A stretch of DNA of 24,694 nt from the NCBI GenBank assembly GCA_022614795.1, contig JAKEHX010000311.1, forward strand, positions 1 to 24,694. The letters run 5' to 3'. The DNA comes from Planctomycetaceae bacterium (lineage in GTDB: Bacteria; Planctomycetota; Planctomycetia; Pirellulales; Pirellulaceae). The translations under genes and the position numbers were made by a program. This document shows, piece after piece, positions 1-6,812 of the stretch (its first letter is position 1; each line of letters begins with the position of its first letter). The notes under the pieces are model-generated. The model was not told the DNA's origin. It saw only the letters and a program-made list of their open reading frames with translations, and ran no database searches.

Positions 1-6
1 ATCTTT

Positions 7-71
7 CGTAGCTGAAGTCGCCAGACTTCAGGTTTTTCCGCGGATTCGGAACTCTGGCGAGTTCCGCTACG
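7..71. repeat. REPIN-like paired-hairpin repeat element
   Basis: Two 18-nt arms at 7-24 and 54-71 are inverted copies of each other with 2 mismatches (both read CGTAGC.GAA.TCGCCAG). Each arm sits in its own hairpin: 12-19 pairs with 24-31 (8 bp, loop GCCA), and 48-54 pairs with 59-65 (7 bp, loop TGGC). The two loops are themselves complementary. This geometry, two REP-type hairpins in opposite orientation, is that of a REPIN or small non-autonomous repeat. No second copy was found in the window, so dispersal in the genome is an inference. Confidence 0.6.
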
Positions 72-142
72 GGATTCATTCACAACCTCTGAGTACTGAG
101 TGCTGAGCGATCCTGACCTCTCACCTCTGACCTCCGACCCCC

Positions 143-901
143 ATGTCCAACCAATTCGCCCCATTCGAACAGAAGCCCCCTCCGTACTATGCCGAGCCGC
201 CCCGCTCGTCGGGCAGCGGGTGCGGCCTGGGGCTATTGATCGGTTGCCTGGGAACGCTGGTCGTATTCGTGCTGCTCTGCGCGGGGACCGTGTGGTATGT
301 GCAGCGGAACGCGGGGAAATGGATGGCGAGTGTGGTTCGGGAAATGATCGTCTCGGCGGTCAATGCGTCGGAGATTCCCGCCGGCGAAAAGACCGAGGTG
401 ATCGCCCAGATCGACCGGGTCGTCGCGGCCTATAAGGAAGGCAAGGTCAAGCCCGAGGATCTCGAGCCGATGATGATGAAGCTGGAGAAGTCGCCCGCTT
501 TTTTGCTGATGGAGGCGTGGGGTCTGGAGAAGGCGTACGTCGAACCTTCGGGCCTGCCGGCGGATGAGAAGGAACAGGGACGCCGCACGATCGATCGCGC
601 GCTGCGCGGCCTCTGCGAGCAGAAGATCACGCAGCAAGAGTTTATGGGCGTGGTGCCGCAGCGAAACGTGGATGTAGACGTCGATTTGAATGACAACGGT
701 AAGGCCGTCTTCAAACAGGGGAAAAACGCGCAGAATCAGCTCACCGACGAGGAGGTCCGCAAGATGCTCGCGGATCTGAAGAAGCTGGCCGACGACGCCG
801 GCATCCCCGACGAGCCGTTTGAAATCGATATCGGCGATGAAGTGAAGAAGCTGGTGGATGAGATGTTGGCCGGTAAGCCGCAGGACCGGCACGATCGCTA
901 G
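143..901 (+). CDS. Single-span membrane protein of unknown function, paralogue A
   Basis: I do not recognise a named family. The 252-residue product has a Pro/Tyr-rich N-terminus (residues 1-25), one strongly hydrophobic segment at about 28-52, then a charged helical domain. That domain carries a motif repeated in the next gene (EIPAGEKTEVIAQIDRVV, about 77-94) and ends with a shared tail (LKKLADDAGIP and DIGDEVKKLVDEMLAGK). The likely topology is a short cytoplasmic Pro-rich tail, one membrane span and a larger soluble domain. The first ATG lies in a C-rich leader with no clear Shine-Dalgarno sequence; the leader has near-repeats (CTGAGTACTGAGTGCTGAG, CTGACCTCTCACCTCTGACC). It lies 146 bp upstream of its paralogue and on the same strand, so the pair is probably a tandem duplication. 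Confidence 0.8.
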   Translation: MSNQFAPFEQKPPPYYAEPPRSSGSGCGLGLLIGCLGTLVVFVLLCAGTVWYVQRNAGKWMASVVREMIVSAVNASEIPAGEKTEVIAQIDRVVAAYKEGKVKPEDLEPMMMKLEKSPAFLLMEAWGLEKAYVEPSGLPADEKEQGRRTIDRALRGLCEQKITQQEFMGVVPQRNVDVDVDLNDNGKAVFKQGKNAQNQLTDEEVRKMLADLKKLADDAGIPDEPFEIDIGDEVKKLVDEMLAGKPQDRHDR

Positions 902-1047
902 CGGCGACAGCATCGGTGCGCTCGCCCTGGATATGGCGGCAAATTCTTGCACACCCGCGGCCAATGTCCCGCGCTTGACCTAGGTTTGCTCGCCCTTTTT
1001 GGCCGCAGGATGCACTGTCAATTCAAGCCGCCGTCGGGAGTCGCCCC

Positions 1048-1752
1048 ATGTCCTCTGGTCTCTACACGCAGCCGCAGTATCAGCCGCCCCAGTATCCTTC
1101 AGCCCCGCAGCCGTATTCCTCGCCGCCCCAAAGCGGCAACAACTGGATCCTTAGCTTGTTCCTGGTGGGCGGCGGCGTGCTGCTGCTCGTCAGCGTGCTG
1201 ATCGTCGGCGCGGTGTGGTATGCCGTCTCCAGCCTGGAAGGTTGGGCCGTCGGCTTTGGCCGTGAGGTGCTGGTCGCCGTCGTCGACGAGTCGGATATTC
1301 CGCCGGCCGAGAAGCGGGAGGTCGTGGCCCAGATCGACCGCGTCGTGGATGCCTACAAGAAGAAGGAGATCGACCAGGACGATCTCGATCGCTTGCTCAC
1401 GGGACTCGACGATTCGGCGGTGATGACCTACATCTCGTACTACGGCTTGCAGGACTATTATCTCGAGGACACGACCTTGCCAGAGGCCGAGCAAGCGGAG
1501 CTGCAACTGGCGTGGCGGCGGGCCACGTACGGCATGTTCACGGACAAGATCAGCATCGACGACTTCTACGACGCACTGCCGTTCGACGACCACTTCGAGG
1601 GGGCGACGGAGAAAGAGGCCAACGAGCTGATGAGCAAGTGGACGGCCCGAATGAAGAAACTGGCCGACAAGGCGGGCATCCCTGACGATCCGCCGGCGGT
1701 GGATATCGGCGACGAAACCAAGAAGCTCGTGGATGAGCTGCTGGCGAAGTAG
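1048..1752 (+). CDS. Single-span membrane protein of unknown function, paralogue B
   Basis: The 234-residue product is a clear paralogue of the gene at 143-901. It has a Gln/Pro/Tyr-rich N-terminus (1-30, repeated QP and YQPPQYP-type runs), a membrane segment at about 34-58, and the same conserved core: DIPPAEKREVVAQIDRVVDA near 84-103 and a C-terminal KKLADKAGIPDDP...DIGDETKKLVDELLAK. The centre, which is GLEKAYVEPSGL in A and GLQDYYLEDTTL here, is more diverged, with an Asp/Glu-rich stretch. A GGGAG-like ribosome site precedes the ATG at a spacing of about 8 nt. Pro/Tyr-rich cytoplasmic tails often mediate protein contacts, but no function can be assigned. Confidence 0.85.
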   Translation: MSSGLYTQPQYQPPQYPSAPQPYSSPPQSGNNWILSLFLVGGGVLLLVSVLIVGAVWYAVSSLEGWAVGFGREVLVAVVDESDIPPAEKREVVAQIDRVVDAYKKKEIDQDDLDRLLTGLDDSAVMTYISYYGLQDYYLEDTTLPEAEQAELQLAWRRATYGMFTDKISIDDFYDALPFDDHFEGATEKEANELMSKWTARMKKLADKAGIPDDPPAVDIGDETKKLVDELLAK

Positions 1753-1769
1753 CCTCGCGTCGGCCTGGC

Positions 1770-1811
1770 TGGGCTGTGTTGACGGGGCTGTACTGACTGG
1801 GCTGTATTGAC
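1770..1811. repeat. 14-bp tandem repeat, three copies
   Basis: Three contiguous 14-bp units at 1770-1783, 1784-1797 and 1798-1811 follow the pattern NGGGCTGTRYTGAC and differ from each other at two or three positions. They lie just downstream of the stop codon of the 1048-1752 gene. No coding or hairpin role is apparent. Confidence 0.7.
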
Positions 1812-1854
1812 CCAGCGAACCTTCCGCCGCAAACTCAGGTCTGGGGTATATCCC

Positions 1855-1897
1855 GCAGAAGTGGCGGAATTGGCCGACGCGCTGTAGTTAGGATCTA
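1855..1897 (+). pseudogene. tRNA-Leu 5'-half fragment
   Basis: The segment carries the 5' body of a leucine tRNA: the D-arm string GTGGCGGAATTGG followed by GACGCG and an anticodon-loop core TTAGGATCT. Against the intact tRNA-Leu, 1863-1896 aligns without gaps to 6536-6569 with about 28 of 34 bases matching. Variable arm, T-arm and 3' acceptor strand are missing; downstream sequence does not pair with the presumed acceptor strand, and the anticodon stem is imperfect. It is best read as a remnant left by recombination at a tRNA-Leu gene, possibly an attachment-site scar. Confidence 0.6.
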
Positions 1898-2102
1898 CTC
1901 CAATCCAACTGCAATGAGAATCCAATGCGAAGGCTGCCCGCGCCAATAAGAAACAGCCGCAGAGTAGGAGTGCTCTCGGTCGATATGACCGAAGCACCCA
2001 ACGGCTTCGACAAATCTGCTTGCGCATAGGCGCCCGCATGAAGTTGCAGCAGCAACGGGAGTCACGAGCGCAGACCAATAGGCGTTGTGGCTTAGTTGTG
2101 TC

Positions 2103-2981
2103 TTAAGGTTGGACTTTGACCGCGGCTACATCCTTCCGCGGTGGCGCGCCGAACATCCGTCGATATTCGCGACTGAACTGGGAGGGGCTTTCGTACCCGA
2201 CGCGATAGGCAGCATCGGCAGCATCGAGCGACTCGCCCAGTAGTAGCCGACGAGCTTCTTGGAGTCGAAGCTGCTTTTGATACTGCAGCGGACTGATCGC
2301 GGTAATGCTCTTGAAATGCTGGTGCAGCGAGGATGGACTCAATCCCACCCGCTTAGCAAGTGCTTCAACACTGAACGATTCGGCAAAGTGGGACTTGAGC
2401 CACTGGATCGCCTGAGAGATGCGGTACGCGGGAGCTCCAGCGGATGCGATCTGACGGAGCCGAGCCCCTTGCGGGCCGATGAGCAAACGGTATGTGATCT
2501 CCCGCAGGATGAGCGGGGCTAATGGTCGAATGTCCCGCGGCGAATCTAGCAGTGCCACGAGTCGCTCAACCGCGTCCAGCAAGTGAACGTCGAGCGGAGC
2601 CACGGCAAGTCCGCGCTTTGAATCCGGCGCCGATGAAGTGATCGGTGTTTCCGCCAACAACTCTCCAACGACCGCCAGGTCCAGCGCGACGCGAACTGCC
2701 AAACAAGGCCGCTTGGGCGACGCTTCGATGACTCGGGAGGTTGCAGGAAGGTCTACAGAAACAAGCAATGAACGGGAATGATCGTAGCGAAACGCCTCTC
2801 CTCCAACGACCACTTCTTTGGCTCCTTGGACGACCATGCACAGGGACGGCTCGTAAACCGTGGCGTCATGCTCAGTGGAAAATGACGACCGGTAGAGCGC
2901 CAGTCCAGGCACTGGAGAATCGTAGGTGCCATCGCTTTCGATGTGGCGTTCCACGGTCGATGCCAAGTGGATCGATTTCAA
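2103..2981 (-). CDS. AraC-family transcriptional regulator (AraC_N type)
   Basis: A DNA-binding activator of the AraC/XylS family. From the chosen start it has 292 residues: an N-terminal AraC_N-type sensor domain (about 12-180; YEPSLCMVVQGAKEVVVGGE and the VSVDLPATSRV stretch are typical) and a C-terminal double helix-turn-helix (about 200-285; FSVEALAKRVGLSPSSLHQHF, ISPLQYQKQLRLQEARRLLL, AAYRVGYESPSQFSREYRRMFG). The family is normally near 300 residues. I chose the TTG at 2981 because GGAGG lies 8 nt upstream and the protein then begins 10-12 residues before the domain, as usual. The ATG at 3092 (329 residues) has no visible ribosome site, and the frame extends to 3623 only by running antisense through the SDR gene. 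It is divergent from the SDR-led operon, the classic layout for a regulator of its neighbours; the inducer is unknown. Confidence 0.9.
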   Translation of the reverse strand: MKSIHLASTVERHIESDGTYDSPVPGLALYRSSFSTEHDATVYEPSLCMVVQGAKEVVVGGEAFRYDHSRSLLVSVDLPATSRVIEASPKRPCLAVRVALDLAVVGELLAETPITSSAPDSKRGLAVAPLDVHLLDAVERLVALLDSPRDIRPLAPLILREITYRLLIGPQGARLRQIASAGAPAYRISQAIQWLKSHFAESFSVEALAKRVGLSPSSLHQHFKSITAISPLQYQKQLRLQEARRLLLGESLDAADAAYRVGYESPSQFSREYRRMFGAPPRKDVAAVKVQP

Positions 2982-3234
2982 CCAACTATCCTCCGATAGG
3001 CCAACGTGTCGCCCAATTCTACGCTCGCACCCGCCCGTGGTCAGCACAACGCCGCCCAACTCGTGGAGGATTAGGCAATCTCGCCGGAGCATCGTTCTAC
3101 CGCAATTTCGGCGACCACCCCTAAGATTTCCTTGGAAGGGGACGCTCGGCACACGTCCGCCAGTTCCGACTGGTAGCCGGCAAGGCACCGGCGCGAGACT
3201 TGCGGCCCTTTTCAGACATTCCAGGAGAAAATCG
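2982..3234. promoter_or_regulatory. Divergent regulatory region between AraC gene and SDR operon
   Basis: This 253-bp gap separates the divergent regulator and the operon, so promoters of both and the regulator's operator should lie here. A perfect inverted repeat CCAGT-TCCG-ACTGG occupies 3160-3173, about 60 bp ahead of the SDR start, and is a candidate operator. No strong -35/-10 pair stands out. A GGAG ribosome site lies just before the SDR ATG. Confidence 0.4.
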
Positions 3235-3981
3235 ATGAACGAGAACATTTCGGGAAAGGTGGTCGTGATCACCGGTGCCAGCAGCGGCCTGGGCGCAGCT
3301 ACGGCCCGGCTTCTTTCCAAGCAGGGTGCCACCGTTCTGCTGGGAGCGAGACGGGCCGATCGCATTGATGCCTTGGCCAGCGAACTGACTAGCGCTGGTG
3401 GAAAGGCGATATCCATCGCGACCGACGTGAGGGATCGCGAGCAGATAAAGCGACTCGTCGATACGGCAGTCAAGTCGTTCGGGCGGATCGACGTGATGCT
3501 CAATAATGCCGGCGTCATGCCGCTCGCGCCACTGGAACGGCTCAAAACCGACGAGTGGGACAAGATGATCGACGTGAACCTGAAGGGCGTGCTCAACGGG
3601 ATCGCCGCAGCTCTTCCGTACATGAAGGAGCAGAAAAGCGGTCATTTCATCAATGTGTCGTCGGTCTACGGTCACAAGCTGGGTCCCGACGCCACCGTGT
3701 ACTGTGCGACAAAGTTTGCCGTTCGTGCCCTGTCGGAAGGCCTGCGCCAGGAAGTGAAGCCCTACAACATTCGCACCACAGTGATCTCTCCTGGAGCCGT
3801 TGCGACCGAACTCCTTGAGCACATCAGCGAAAAGACGATCCAGGCCCAAACCAAGGAGTTCACGAGCAGAATCGCCGTCCCGGCCGAGACCTTTGCCCGC
3901 ATGGTTGCCTTTGCGATCAACGAACCGGCCGATGTTGATGTGAACGAGATTCTGTTCCGACCAACCGCACAACCCGTCTGA
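3235..3981 (+). CDS. Short-chain dehydrogenase/reductase (classical SDR)
   Basis: An NAD(P)H-dependent oxidoreductase of the classical SDR family, 248 residues, which is the usual size. It shows the cofactor motif TGASSGLG (13-20), the NNAG motif (90-93), and the catalytic Ser143, Tyr156 and Lys160 (YCATK). Arg39-Arg40 after the second beta strand (GARRADR) suggests preference for NADPH. It resembles the YdfG-like clade of reductases acting on small hydroxy acids and aldehydes, but the substrate cannot be read from sequence. The ATG at 3235 has GGAG about 8 nt upstream (CCAGGAGAAAATCG). It is the first gene of a same-strand group spaced 20, 10 and 33 bp, so probably one transcript under the divergent AraC regulator. 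Confidence 0.93.
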   Translation: MNENISGKVVVITGASSGLGAATARLLSKQGATVLLGARRADRIDALASELTSAGGKAISIATDVRDREQIKRLVDTAVKSFGRIDVMLNNAGVMPLAPLERLKTDEWDKMIDVNLKGVLNGIAAALPYMKEQKSGHFINVSSVYGHKLGPDATVYCATKFAVRALSEGLRQEVKPYNIRTTVISPGAVATELLEHISEKTIQAQTKEFTSRIAVPAETFARMVAFAINEPADVDVNEILFRPTAQPV

Positions 3982-4001
3982 TCAACGCGACTGGAGAAGC
4001 T

Positions 4002-4493
4002 ATGGCGAAATCACATCTGATCGTTGTGCTTGTCGCGGTCATGCTGATGGGAATTGCTGCCTGCGACAAGAGTGTCCCGGCTCAAAACATAAACTCTGCG
4101 AAACCCGCGGTCAGCATTGCTCCGCCTAACAAGGAGACTAATGGGAACATGAGAATCAAAATCGGCTCCAAGACCTTCACGGCCACGCTTGCGGACACTC
4201 CGGCCGCAACCGAGCTCAAGGCGAAGCTTCCCTTGACGCTGAAAATGAGCGAACTAAACGGCAACGAGAAACATGGTTCGTTGTCCGATCCGCTTCCTAA
4301 AAAGGAGGAAAGGCCCGGAACGATCCAAAAGGGCGATCTCATGCTTTGGCAGGACGACACGCTGGTGGTCTTCTACAAAACGTTTAAGACATCGTACAGC
4401 TACACGCGACTCGGACGGATTAATGATGCATGCGGGCTCGACGCGGCGGTCGGTTCAGGAGACGTAACAGTTACGTTCGAGCTAGAAAAATAG
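4002..4493 (+). CDS. Lipoprotein with cyclophilin-like fold
   Basis: A 163-residue secreted lipoprotein: hydrophobic signal (6-20) with a lipobox ending at Cys21 (GIAAC), then a flexible linker to about 48. The domain from about 50 to the end (MRIKIGSKTFTATLAD, TPAATELKAKLPLTLKM, the LPKKEERPGTIQKGDLMLW stretch, LVVFYKTF, YTRLGRIND) matches the pattern of the bacterial cyclophilin-like family (Pfam Cyclophil_like2 type). That family often sits beside aldo/keto reductases, SDRs and AraC regulators. No proline-isomerase activity is implied. GGAG precedes the ATG at 8 nt. The predicted location is anchored to a membrane facing the periplasm, so its co-transcription with oxidoreductases suggests an envelope role or a small-molecule binder. 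Confidence 0.82.
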   Translation: MAKSHLIVVLVAVMLMGIAACDKSVPAQNINSAKPAVSIAPPNKETNGNMRIKIGSKTFTATLADTPAATELKAKLPLTLKMSELNGNEKHGSLSDPLPKKEERPGTIQKGDLMLWQDDTLVVFYKTFKTSYSYTRLGRINDACGLDAAVGSGDVTVTFELEK

Positions 4494-4503
4494 GAGTAAT
4501 GAC

Positions 4504-5658
4504 ATGCGATATCACAACAACGATGCCGGCCAGGAACGCAACCCCGCACTTCTGAGTCGACGTGAGGTCTTGGCGGTGGGCGCGGGAGTGGCAGCCGGCC
4601 ACCTAATCGCGGGCGCGACAGTTGAAGCTCAGTCTCCGGAACCTAAGAAAGGAAAGGACAAAATGAAAACCCGAAAGCTCGGCAGCCTGGAAGTCTCGGA
4701 ACTTGGCTTCGGCAACATGGGACTCAGCGGCGGCCACTACGGACCGGGCGTGGATCGGCCCCAGGGCATCCGTGTGATTCGCGATGCCCACGAGCGAGGC
4801 GTCACGTTTTTCGACACTGCGGAAGTCTACGGTCCCTACGTCAACGAGGAACTGGTCGGCGAGGCCCTCGCGCCGGTTCGCGACAAGGTCGCCATCGCCA
4901 CCAAGTTCGGGTTCAAGATCGACGGCACGAACGGGTTGGACAGCCGGCCAGAGCGTATCGGGAAGGTAGTCGAGAAATCGTTGAAGCGTCTCAAGACCGA
5001 CCGCATCGATCTCTATTACCAGCACCGGGTCGATCTCACCGTGCCGATCGAAGACGTGGCTGGCACGGTCATGGACCTGATCAAGGCCGGAAAGGTCCTG
5101 CACTTCGGCCTTTCGGAGCCAAGCGCAAAGACCATTCGCCGCGCGCACGCCATTCAGCCGGTCGCCGCAATCCAGACCGAATACTCGCTCATCGAACGGA
5201 GCGTGGAACACAACGGCGTCCTTCAAACATGTGAAGAGCTTGGCATCGGCTTTGTTCCCTGGGGGCCGCTGGGGCAAGGCTTCCTGCCGGGGACAATGAA
5301 TGTGGACGTACAGTCCTCGATGGACCCGAAGAACGATCTGCGGGCGACGTTCCCGCGCTTCTCGCCCATGGTCATGAAGAACAACCAGCCGATCATCGAG
5401 TTCCTGACAAAGTTCGGGACGAAGAAAGGAGGCGCTACGCCTGCCCAGATCGCGTTGGCCTGGTTGATGGTTCAGAAGCCGTGGATTGTTCCAATCCCCG
5501 GCACGACCAACACGGATCACCTGCGCGAGAACATGGGCGCGGTCAACGTTCAACTCACGCCTGCAGACCTTCGCGAGATCGAGATGGGTTTCTCCCGGAT
5601 CGAGATCTATGGCGGCCGCATGGATGCGAGGCAGATGGCGCAGATTGGTCAAGATTGA
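4504..5658 (+). CDS. Aldo/keto reductase with Tat signal peptide
   Basis: A 384-residue NADP(H)-dependent aldo/keto reductase preceded by an export signal. Residues 18-23 read SRREVL, a good twin-arginine motif, followed by a hydrophobic stretch (24-40) and AQS near a likely cleavage site (43-44). The reductase barrel starts at about 54 (MKTRKLGSLEVSELGFG) and carries the catalytic tetrad Asp104, Tyr109 (FFDTAEVYG), Lys134 (ATKFGF) and His174 (YYQHRVDL), plus IPGTTNTDHLREN as the cofactor-binding end. The mature part is of normal family length. The Tat system exports folded proteins with bound cofactor, consistent with a cofactor-containing enzyme in the periplasm. GGAG lies before the ATG, and the gene is 10 bp after the lipoprotein gene. 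Confidence 0.92.
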   Translation: MRYHNNDAGQERNPALLSRREVLAVGAGVAAGHLIAGATVEAQSPEPKKGKDKMKTRKLGSLEVSELGFGNMGLSGGHYGPGVDRPQGIRVIRDAHERGVTFFDTAEVYGPYVNEELVGEALAPVRDKVAIATKFGFKIDGTNGLDSRPERIGKVVEKSLKRLKTDRIDLYYQHRVDLTVPIEDVAGTVMDLIKAGKVLHFGLSEPSAKTIRRAHAIQPVAAIQTEYSLIERSVEHNGVLQTCEELGIGFVPWGPLGQGFLPGTMNVDVQSSMDPKNDLRATFPRFSPMVMKNNQPIIEFLTKFGTKKGGATPAQIALAWLMVQKPWIVPIPGTTNTDHLRENMGAVNVQLTPADLREIEMGFSRIEIYGGRMDARQMAQIGQD

Positions 5659-5691
5659 CACGGCGAGTCGCCAACACGTGGAGTACGTTTG

Positions 5692-6390
5692 ATGACACGA
5701 ACCGCGCTTATAACCGGTGCCAATCGCGGAATTGGGCTTGAAATAGCCAGCCAACTCGCTCGGCGTGGCTTTCACGTCGTCATAGCCGCGCGAGACGAAG
5801 CCAGCAGTGGTCAGGCGGTTACGCAAATCCGGGCATCTGGAGGTCGCGCAACGTTTCTCTCGCTCGACGTGAGTGATTCCCACAGCATTCGCGAGGCTGC
5901 CAGCGAATTCGGGAGTATTTCTGACCGCCTGGATGTGCTAATCAATAACGCGGGCATTTACACCGACAAAGAAGTGACCATCGCGACAGTTCCGCGCGAG
6001 TTGCTTGTCCGGACGTTTCAGACAAATTCCTTCGGCCCGCTGGAGGTCACTCAGGCGTTTCTGCCTTATCTACGCCGTGCCGGAACTTCGCGGATCATCA
6101 ACGTGTCGAGTGGTTACGGGCAACTGGACAGAATGTCGTCCGACGCCCCTAGCTACTCCTTGTCGAAGCTGACTCTGAACGGAGTGACGATCATGCTTGC
6201 CGATGCGCTCCGAGCTGATGGGATCGCCGTCAACTCGATGTGTCCCGGCTGGGTGCGCACCGATATGGGCGGGCCTGGTGCGACGCGCTCAGTCGAGGAA
6301 GGAGCTGACACCGCTGTTTGGCTTGCCGACGAGGCCCCGCACGACATGACTGGGACAATGTACCGTGACCGACTAGAGATCCCGTGGTGA
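5692..6390 (+). CDS. Short-chain dehydrogenase, carbonyl-reductase-like
   Basis: A second, distinct SDR of 232 residues, last gene of the cassette. It has TGANRGIG (8-15), NNAG (85-88), Ser140 and Tyr155-x3-Lys159 (YSLSK), all canonical. The TGANRGIG variant, the short length and PGWVRTDMGG are typical of the carbonyl-reductase (CBR1-like) group, which reduces xenobiotic carbonyls with NADPH; the exact substrate is unknown. I start at the ATG at 5692, with a GTGGAG ribosome site upstream; a TTG codon directly before it is in frame but unlikely to start translation. It follows the AKR by 33 bp and is not closely similar to the SDR at 3235. Confidence 0.92.
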   Translation: MTRTALITGANRGIGLEIASQLARRGFHVVIAARDEASSGQAVTQIRASGGRATFLSLDVSDSHSIREAASEFGSISDRLDVLINNAGIYTDKEVTIATVPRELLVRTFQTNSFGPLEVTQAFLPYLRRAGTSRIINVSSGYGQLDRMSSDAPSYSLSKLTLNGVTIMLADALRADGIAVNSMCPGWVRTDMGGPGATRSVEEGADTAVWLADEAPHDMTGTMYRDRLEIPW

Positions 6391-6488
6391 CCCCTTTTCG
6401 ACATAGCATGATCCGGCCGAGTCGTATTGTCATTCGCTTCGGTCCGACACTACCAGTTCTTTCAGCCTACCGACATTCGCGGAAAACA

Positions 6489-6517
6489 CTGGCACAAAAG
6501 ACGCGTCTTGATAAAAT
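6489..6517 (+). promoter_or_regulatory. Candidate promoter of the tRNA-Leu gene
   Basis: CTGGCA at 6489-6494 (4 of 6 to TTGACA) and TAAAAT at 6512-6517 (5 of 6 to TATAAT) are separated by 17 bp, ending 10 bp before the mature tRNA 5' end at 6528. The spacing and place are right for a sigma-70-type promoter, but the match is by eye only. Confidence 0.45.
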
Positions 6518-6527
6518 GCCCAGATCG

Positions 6528-6609
6528 GCCCTCTTGGCGGAATTGGCAGACGCGACAGACTTAGGATCTGTTGTCGAAAGACGTATCGGTTCAAATCCGG
6601 TAGAGGGCA
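6528..6609 (+). tRNA. tRNA-Leu, anticodon TAG (UAG)
   Basis: An intact class II tRNA. The 7-bp acceptor stem GCCCTCT (6528-6534) pairs perfectly with AGAGGGC (6602-6608), and A6609 is the discriminator base. The anticodon stem ACAGA/TCTGT encloses CTTAGGA with TAG at 6562-6564. A long variable arm (GTC-GAAA-GAC) and a T-arm (ATCGG-TTCAAAT-CCGGT, 6585-6601) follow. The D-arm region holds the leucine-type GGCGGAATTGGCAGACGCG. CCA is not encoded. It reads CUA and other CUN codons. It lies directly downstream of the cassette and upstream of the integrase remnant. Confidence 0.95.
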
Positions 6610-6750
6610 CTGGGGACAAACTGGGGACGGCGTGGGCAACGCAACCGCCCCGCCCTATCCGCGTGAACCCAATGCGTTGGAGAGGTAACCCGTTATCCGG
6701 GGAGGACTTGGCAACGCGAAACCGATCCTAGAGCAATCTTTCCCCAACAC
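6610..6750. other. Spacer between tRNA-Leu and the D-arm-less tRNA remnant
   Basis: The 141-bp spacer starts with two direct copies of CTGGGGAC (6610 and 6621 region) right at the tRNA 3' end, then has no gene or strong hairpin. Repeats at the 3' end of a tRNA are the usual place for integrase core or arm sites, so this is a candidate attachment region, unproven. Confidence 0.3.
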
Positions 6751-6812
6751 GCGGGAGTGTGACTTAGGATCCAGTGGGGCAACCCGTGCAGGTTCAAATC
6801 CTGTCTCTCGCA
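6751..6812 (+). pseudogene. tRNA-Leu(UAG) pseudogene lacking the D-arm
   Basis: GCGGGAG (6751-6757) pairs with CTCTCGC (6805-6811) as a 7-bp acceptor stem with one G-T pair, with A6812 as discriminator. T-arm GCAGG-TTCAAAT-CCTGT (6788-6804) is perfect, a variable arm GGGG-CAA-CCCG remains, and the anticodon loop CTTAGGA carries TAG. Between acceptor and anticodon stem only TGTG remains: the whole D-arm (about 20 nt) is gone and the 5' side of the anticodon stem is broken. The clean internal loss looks like a deletion of a once normal tRNA-Leu rather than random decay, so function is unlikely. Confidence 0.75.

Larger units (their letters stand above)
1753..2102. other. Gene-free spacer between paralogue B and the AraC gene
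   Basis: The spacer holds the 14-bp triple repeat (1770-1811) and a tRNA-Leu 5' fragment (1855-1897). In the rest (1898-2102) I see no convincing gene, terminator hairpin or promoter. The one reading frame here is only the read-through of a minus-strand frame antisense to the neighbouring gene. It marks the left edge of the AraC/redox cassette. Confidence 0.5.

Noticed and set aside
2982..3623. N-terminal extension of the AraC gene to position 3623.
   Set aside because: The added part runs antisense through the SDR coding region and has no AraC-like content; the TTG at 2981 with GGAGG is the better start.
4603..5883. Minus-strand open frame of 426 codons opposite the aldo/keto reductase.
   Set aside because: The plus-strand frame carries the AKR catalytic tetrad; the antisense product has no domain.
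6430..6639. Minus-strand peptide over the intact tRNA-Leu.
   Set aside because: It is antisense to a fully folded tRNA, and its peptide reflects the tRNA sequence only.
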